DNA from: Amycolatopsis sp. QT-25
GTDB taxonomy: Bacteria > Actinomycetota > Actinomycetes > Mycobacteriales > Pseudonocardiaceae
Direction of reading: 5' to 3'
Length of the DNA: 64,000 nt
Assembly (NCBI RefSeq): GCF_029369745.1
Contig: NZ_CP120210.1
Location: 6,138,001-6,202,000, forward strand
Below are positions 61,294 through 64,000 of this stretch, piece by piece (within the stretch, counting starts at the first letter, position 1; every line of letters begins with the position of its first letter). The notes under the pieces are model-generated. The model saw only the letters and a list, made by a program, of their open reading frames with translations. It searched no databases and had not been told where the DNA came from. The translations under genes and the position numbers were made by a program.

Positions 61294-62565
61294 GTGGCCA
61301 GCGACAACGCATCCCCGGAGACGTCCATCGAGTGGTGGCGTGTCGACACCGCGACGCTGCATGCCCGTAAGCAGGAATTGGAAATGCGGAAGCGTCGGTT
61401 GGATGCGGAGCAGAACGCGATCCTGGCGGAAATCAATGCCCGTGGGGTGCGTGGGTGCTCGGGTCATTCGACGTTGGCGGCGTTGATTTTCGAGGATTTC
61501 CGGGTGACGGACAGGGAGGCCGGTGTCCGCGCTGATCGTGTCCTGGCCCTGCATGCGGGTCCGTCGATCGGGGGAGATCCCGGGCCGCCGCTGGCGCCGT
61601 TGACCGCTCAGGCCGCGGCGGAGGGTGTGATCGGGGGTTCGCAGATCGACGCGATCATCCGCACCCTCGCTCGCATCCCCTCCACCGTCCCGGAAGAAGA
61701 CATCCGGGCCGGGGAGAAGATCCTCGTCGACTTGGCTCGCCACGCGGGGCCGCGGCAGATCGCCCGCGCCGGACGCCGCCTGCTGGACAAACTCGACCCC
61801 GACGGGAAAGAGCCCCGCAGCGAGGATCCGAAGGACACCCGGCCGGAGATGCGGTTTACCCAGCACCGCGACGGCAACCCTCGGCTTGAAGGCCACCCTG
61901 GATCTCGAAACCTACGCCCGCCTGAAATCGGACCTGGATCCGATGGCCAAACCGCACAAAGCCACCGACGGGGTGCGGGACTCCCGCACCCAGGACGAGC
62001 GCTACGGGGATGCGTTCACCGACTACGTGCGGTTGAAGACCACCAGCCGCGACCTCCCCGGACAAGCGGGCGAAGCCACACACATCCTGGTCACCACATC
62101 CTGGTCACCATGTCCTACGACGACCTGATCCGGGACCTCGGCGACGCCTGCCTGGACCTGGTGGGGCCGATCAGCGCCACCGACGCCCGCATCCTCGCCT
62201 GCGACGCCCGTGTCCGACCCGGTGTGCTCGGAACTGGCGGGGAACCCCTCGACATCGGCCGATCCAAACGGACCGTGTCCCTGGCCCAGAAGTACGCGCT
62301 GACCCTCCGCGACGGTGGTTGTGCGTTCCCGGGTTGTGACATGCCCGTACCCCGCTGTACGGCACACCACATCGTCTTCTGGCAACACCACGGCGAAACG
62401 AAAATCGACAACCTCGTGCTGCTGTGCACCAAACATCACCGGCTCATCCACCATAGTGAATGGAAAGCCCGGATCACCCACGACGGCTTACCTGAGTTCA
62501 CCGCCCCCGCCTACCTCGACCCCACCACAACACCCAGACGAAACACCATGCACCTACGGATTTAA
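61294..62565 (+). CDS. DUF222/HNH endonuclease (13E12 type) with two frame changes
   Basis: The open frame gives 423 residues from GTG 61294 (TAGCGT 6 nt before). Residues 1-195 match DUF222 (WWRVDTATLHARKQELE, AEGVIGGSQIDAIIRTLARIP). The C-terminus is a clear HNH nuclease: CAFPGCDMPVPRCTAHHIVFWQHHGETKIDNLVLLCTKHHRLIHH. In between, the true sequence (ATLDLETYARLKSDLDPMAK and so on) is in another frame. An extra C near 61878-61880 shifts the frame and a 14-bp duplication at about 62083-62111 restores it. Probably inactive in the middle. These proteins are abundant and often mobile. Confidence 0.75.
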   Translation: MASDNASPETSIEWWRVDTATLHARKQELEMRKRRLDAEQNAILAEINARGVRGCSGHSTLAALIFEDFRVTDREAGVRADRVLALHAGPSIGGDPGPPLAPLTAQAAAEGVIGGSQIDAIIRTLARIPSTVPEEDIRAGEKILVDLARHAGPRQIARAGRRLLDKLDPDGKEPRSEDPKDTRPEMRFTQHRDGNPRLEGHPGSRNLRPPEIGPGSDGQTAQSHRRGAGLPHPGRALRGCVHRLRAVEDHQPRPPRTSGRSHTHPGHHILVTMSYDDLIRDLGDACLDLVGPISATDARILACDARVRPGVLGTGGEPLDIGRSKRTVSLAQKYALTLRDGGCAFPGCDMPVPRCTAHHIVFWQHHGETKIDNLVLLCTKHHRLIHHSEWKARITHDGLPEFTAPAYLDPTTTPRRNTMHLRI

Positions 62566-62593
62566 AAGTCGTAACAGATGAATAGGTTTCTAA

Positions 62594-63469
62594 GAGCGTG
62601 TCTTACGTGGCGACCGGTGGCTGATGCGCCATGATCTTGGTCGTGGTTGATCGGTTGTCTTTGCGTCTTGTGCCGGATGAGCTGTGGGAACTGGTGAAGC
62701 CGTTGATCCCCGCGTTCACACCGCGTCCGCAGGGTGGTGGGACCGCGCCGTTGGATCCGCGGCAGGTGTTCACGGCGATCGTGTACGTGCTGACCAGCGG
62801 ATGTGCTTGGCGGGATCTGCCGCCGTCGTTCGGCGTGCCCTTCCAGACCGCGCACCGCCGGTTCGCGCAATGGACAGAGGCCGGGCTATGGCGCGAGCTC
62901 CATCGTGTACTGCTTGACGAACTGGGCAGCCGGGGCTTGCTCGACTGGAGTCGTGCGATCGTGGACGGCGCCTCCGTCCGCGCGAAAAAGGGGGATCTCT
63001 GACCGGCCCCAGCCCGGTCGACCGAGGTAAACCCGGCTCGAAAATCCACGTCCTGTCCGACCGTGCCGGCCTGCCGCTCACGATCGCGATCTCCGCCGCG
63101 AACACCCACGACTCGCTCGCGCTCAAACCCCTGGTGATGGCGATCCCCGCGGTCAAGTCCCACCGAGGCCCGCGACGCCGCAAGCCCGCCAAGCTGCACG
63201 CCGACAAGGCCTACGACCAGCCCGCGCTCCGACACTGGGTCCGCGACCGCGGCATCACAGTCCGCATCGCCCGCAAAGGCATCGAATCCGCGGACAAACT
63301 CGGCAAACACCGCTGGGTGATCGAGCGAACCATGGCCTGGCTCACCGGATACCGCCGCCTCACCCTGCGCTACGAACGCAAAGCCGAACACTTCCTCGCC
63401 TTCCTTACCCTCGGAGCCGCCCTCACCTGCCACAAGAAACTCCGAAAGCTCACCACGTAAGACACGCTC
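62594..63469 (+). mobile_element. Insertion sequence, IS5 family (IS427 group)
   Basis: 876 bp with perfect 17-bp terminal inverted repeats GAGCGTGTCTTACGTGG (62594-62610) and its complement (63453-63469), flanked by 3-bp direct repeats TAA (62591-62593 and 63470-63472). It carries one transposase in two overlapping frames. Both ends and the frameshift site are intact, so it may be active. It is inserted at the 3' end of the neighbouring IS701-type element. Confidence 0.92.
62631..63460 (+). CDS. IS5/IS427 transposase, made by -1 frameshifting
   Basis: Frame A, 62631-63002, encodes the N-terminal part (VLTSGCAWRDLPPSFGVPFQTAHRRFAQW, DUF4096-like) with the first catalytic Asp in IVDGASVRAKKG. 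Frame B, in the -1 frame and read to the stop at 63460, gives GGSLTGPSPVDRGKPGSKIH, the second Asp in LHADKAYDQPALRHW and the Glu in HRWVIERTMAWLTGYRRLT. The slippery heptamer A AAG GGG lies at 62987-62993. Together they form a DDE transposase of about 276 residues. Confidence 0.9.
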
Positions 63470-64000
63470 TAATACTGCAATGACACTTCGTGATGGCCGC
63501 GCCGGCGGTAGTGGCTGGTTCGGGCGCGGGCTTGGCTGGTTCGTCGCCATCGTGACCAGTGCATAGCGTGCTGGATTGTGTGCTGGACCCGCGTGGTGAC
63601 ACGGTTGAATAGCTTGCGGATTTCGTTGGACGTGAGCGGTATCAGGCCGGGTGTAGATCCCCTTTTTTTGCGGTCTCTCGAGTGATGACGAGGAATGCTG
63701 CCGCTGCCATGGAGAGAGTTATATGCCGATACCATGCTTCGTATCGGCGGACCTGGTAGTGGTCGAGCCCGGTTTCGTTCTTTGCGGTTTGGAAACTTTC
63801 TTCGATCGCCCAGCGGCTGCCAGCGACGCGTACCAGTTCTCGGAGATCGGTTTCGGCGGGGCCAAAGCAAATGTAGTAGGAAATCTCGGTGGGGTCGCTG
63901 ACCGAGCGGCGGGCCAGCAGCCAGTGGCCGACTTCTCGCCGGCGCAGCGGGCGGATGTCAACTACGGCCCAATCGTAGATCCGCTGCCCGTGGGCGCCAT
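63469..64000 (-). CDS. IS701-type transposase, C-terminal part, with a frame change
   Basis: From the window edge (codon start 63998) the minus strand encodes GQRIYDWAVVDIRPLRRREVGHWLLARRSVSD, YYICFGPAETDLRELVRVAGSRWAIEESFQTAKNETGLDHYQVRRYEAWYRHITLSM, a typical IS701/IS4-like transposase. At AAAAAAAGGGG (63663-63669) this frame meets a stop at 63642, whereas the -1 frame continues as RGSTPGLIPLTSNEIRKLFNRV to TAG at 63469-63471. Either a -1 frameshift is programmed here or the gene is broken. The rest lies outside the window. Confidence 0.8.

Noticed and set aside
61294..62565. Programmed frameshifting in the HNH gene
   Set aside because: The 14-bp duplication and the lack of a slippery site fit plain mutation better.

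Overview
The window is very GC-rich, almost fully coding DNA from an actinomycete of the Pseudonocardiales, most likely Amycolatopsis or a close relative. The evidence is the codon use, many starts that look leaderless, DUF397 and 13E12-type genes, and gene order. From memory, the order of the housekeeping genes follows the Mycobacterium tuberculosis Rv3001c-Rv3032 block: ilvC-ilvN-ilvB, CFP-6-like PH protein, DoxX, LppZ, gatB/gatA/gatC, ACT protein, ligA, a MetE-like protein, mnmA-iscS, two acyltransferases, etfA-etfB, then methyltransferase, GH57 and GT4 glycosyltransferase. The species is inferred, not proven.

Layout. 1-2.6 kb: end of an ankyrin protein, a quinone-oxidoreductase-like enzyme, a double SnoaL-like protein and a DUF397 protein. 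2.6-9.5 kb: branched-chain amino acid genes. ilvBNC lies on the minus strand behind an apparent leader-peptide attenuator, with a PH protein, ilvD and DoxX on the other side. 9.6-15.5 kb: DUF72, 2-hydroxyacid dehydrogenase, LppZ-like lipoprotein, secreted hydrolase, cupin and a membrane protein. 15.5-21.7 kb: gatC-gatA-gatB, interrupted between gatA and gatB by a two-gene AAA ATPase/DUF4276 (TOPRIM-like) cassette that resembles a defence module, then a divergent ACT protein. 21.7-31.8 kb: vapBC, acetyltransferases, ligA, a MetE-like protein, an MBL hydrolase, mnmA and a cysteine desulfurase. 31.8-42.7 kb: an MFS exporter behind a MerR-type promoter, an acyltransferase pair, etfBA, DegV and the polymethylated-polysaccharide-like cluster with a glutathione peroxidase inside it. 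42.7-50 kb: a tiny secreted peptide, the glyoxylate shunt (aceA, aceB) with its divergent RamB-type regulator, ilvA and a NADAR protein. 50-58.4 kb: mixed metabolic and regulatory genes (hexapeptide acyltransferase, nucleoside hydrolase, NlpC/P60, MarR, a LexA-like protein, TetR, and a collapsed ECF sigma gene). 58.4-64 kb: desaturase, a nitroreductase-hemerythrin fusion, then a decaying mobile region with a pyrimidine-rich tract, a frameshifted DUF222/HNH gene, a complete IS5/IS427-type element and part of an IS701-type transposase.

Several dispersed repeat families sit in the gaps: near-perfect palindromes centred on GCAAATTTTGC (three copies); inverted pairs of a GCAATTCGTCACCT-like half-site directly after stop codons (four copies plus one single site); and two arrays of a 21-nt GGACGACACCCGTGA-like unit. 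The strongest biological leads are the ATPase/TOPRIM cassette inside the gat locus, the ilvB attenuator with a probably leaderless leader peptide, the 3 x 13-residue repeat inserted in malate synthase, the two-cysteine secreted peptide, and the repeat families. No tRNA, rRNA or CRISPR array was seen. All family names rest on reading translated motifs, not on database searches.
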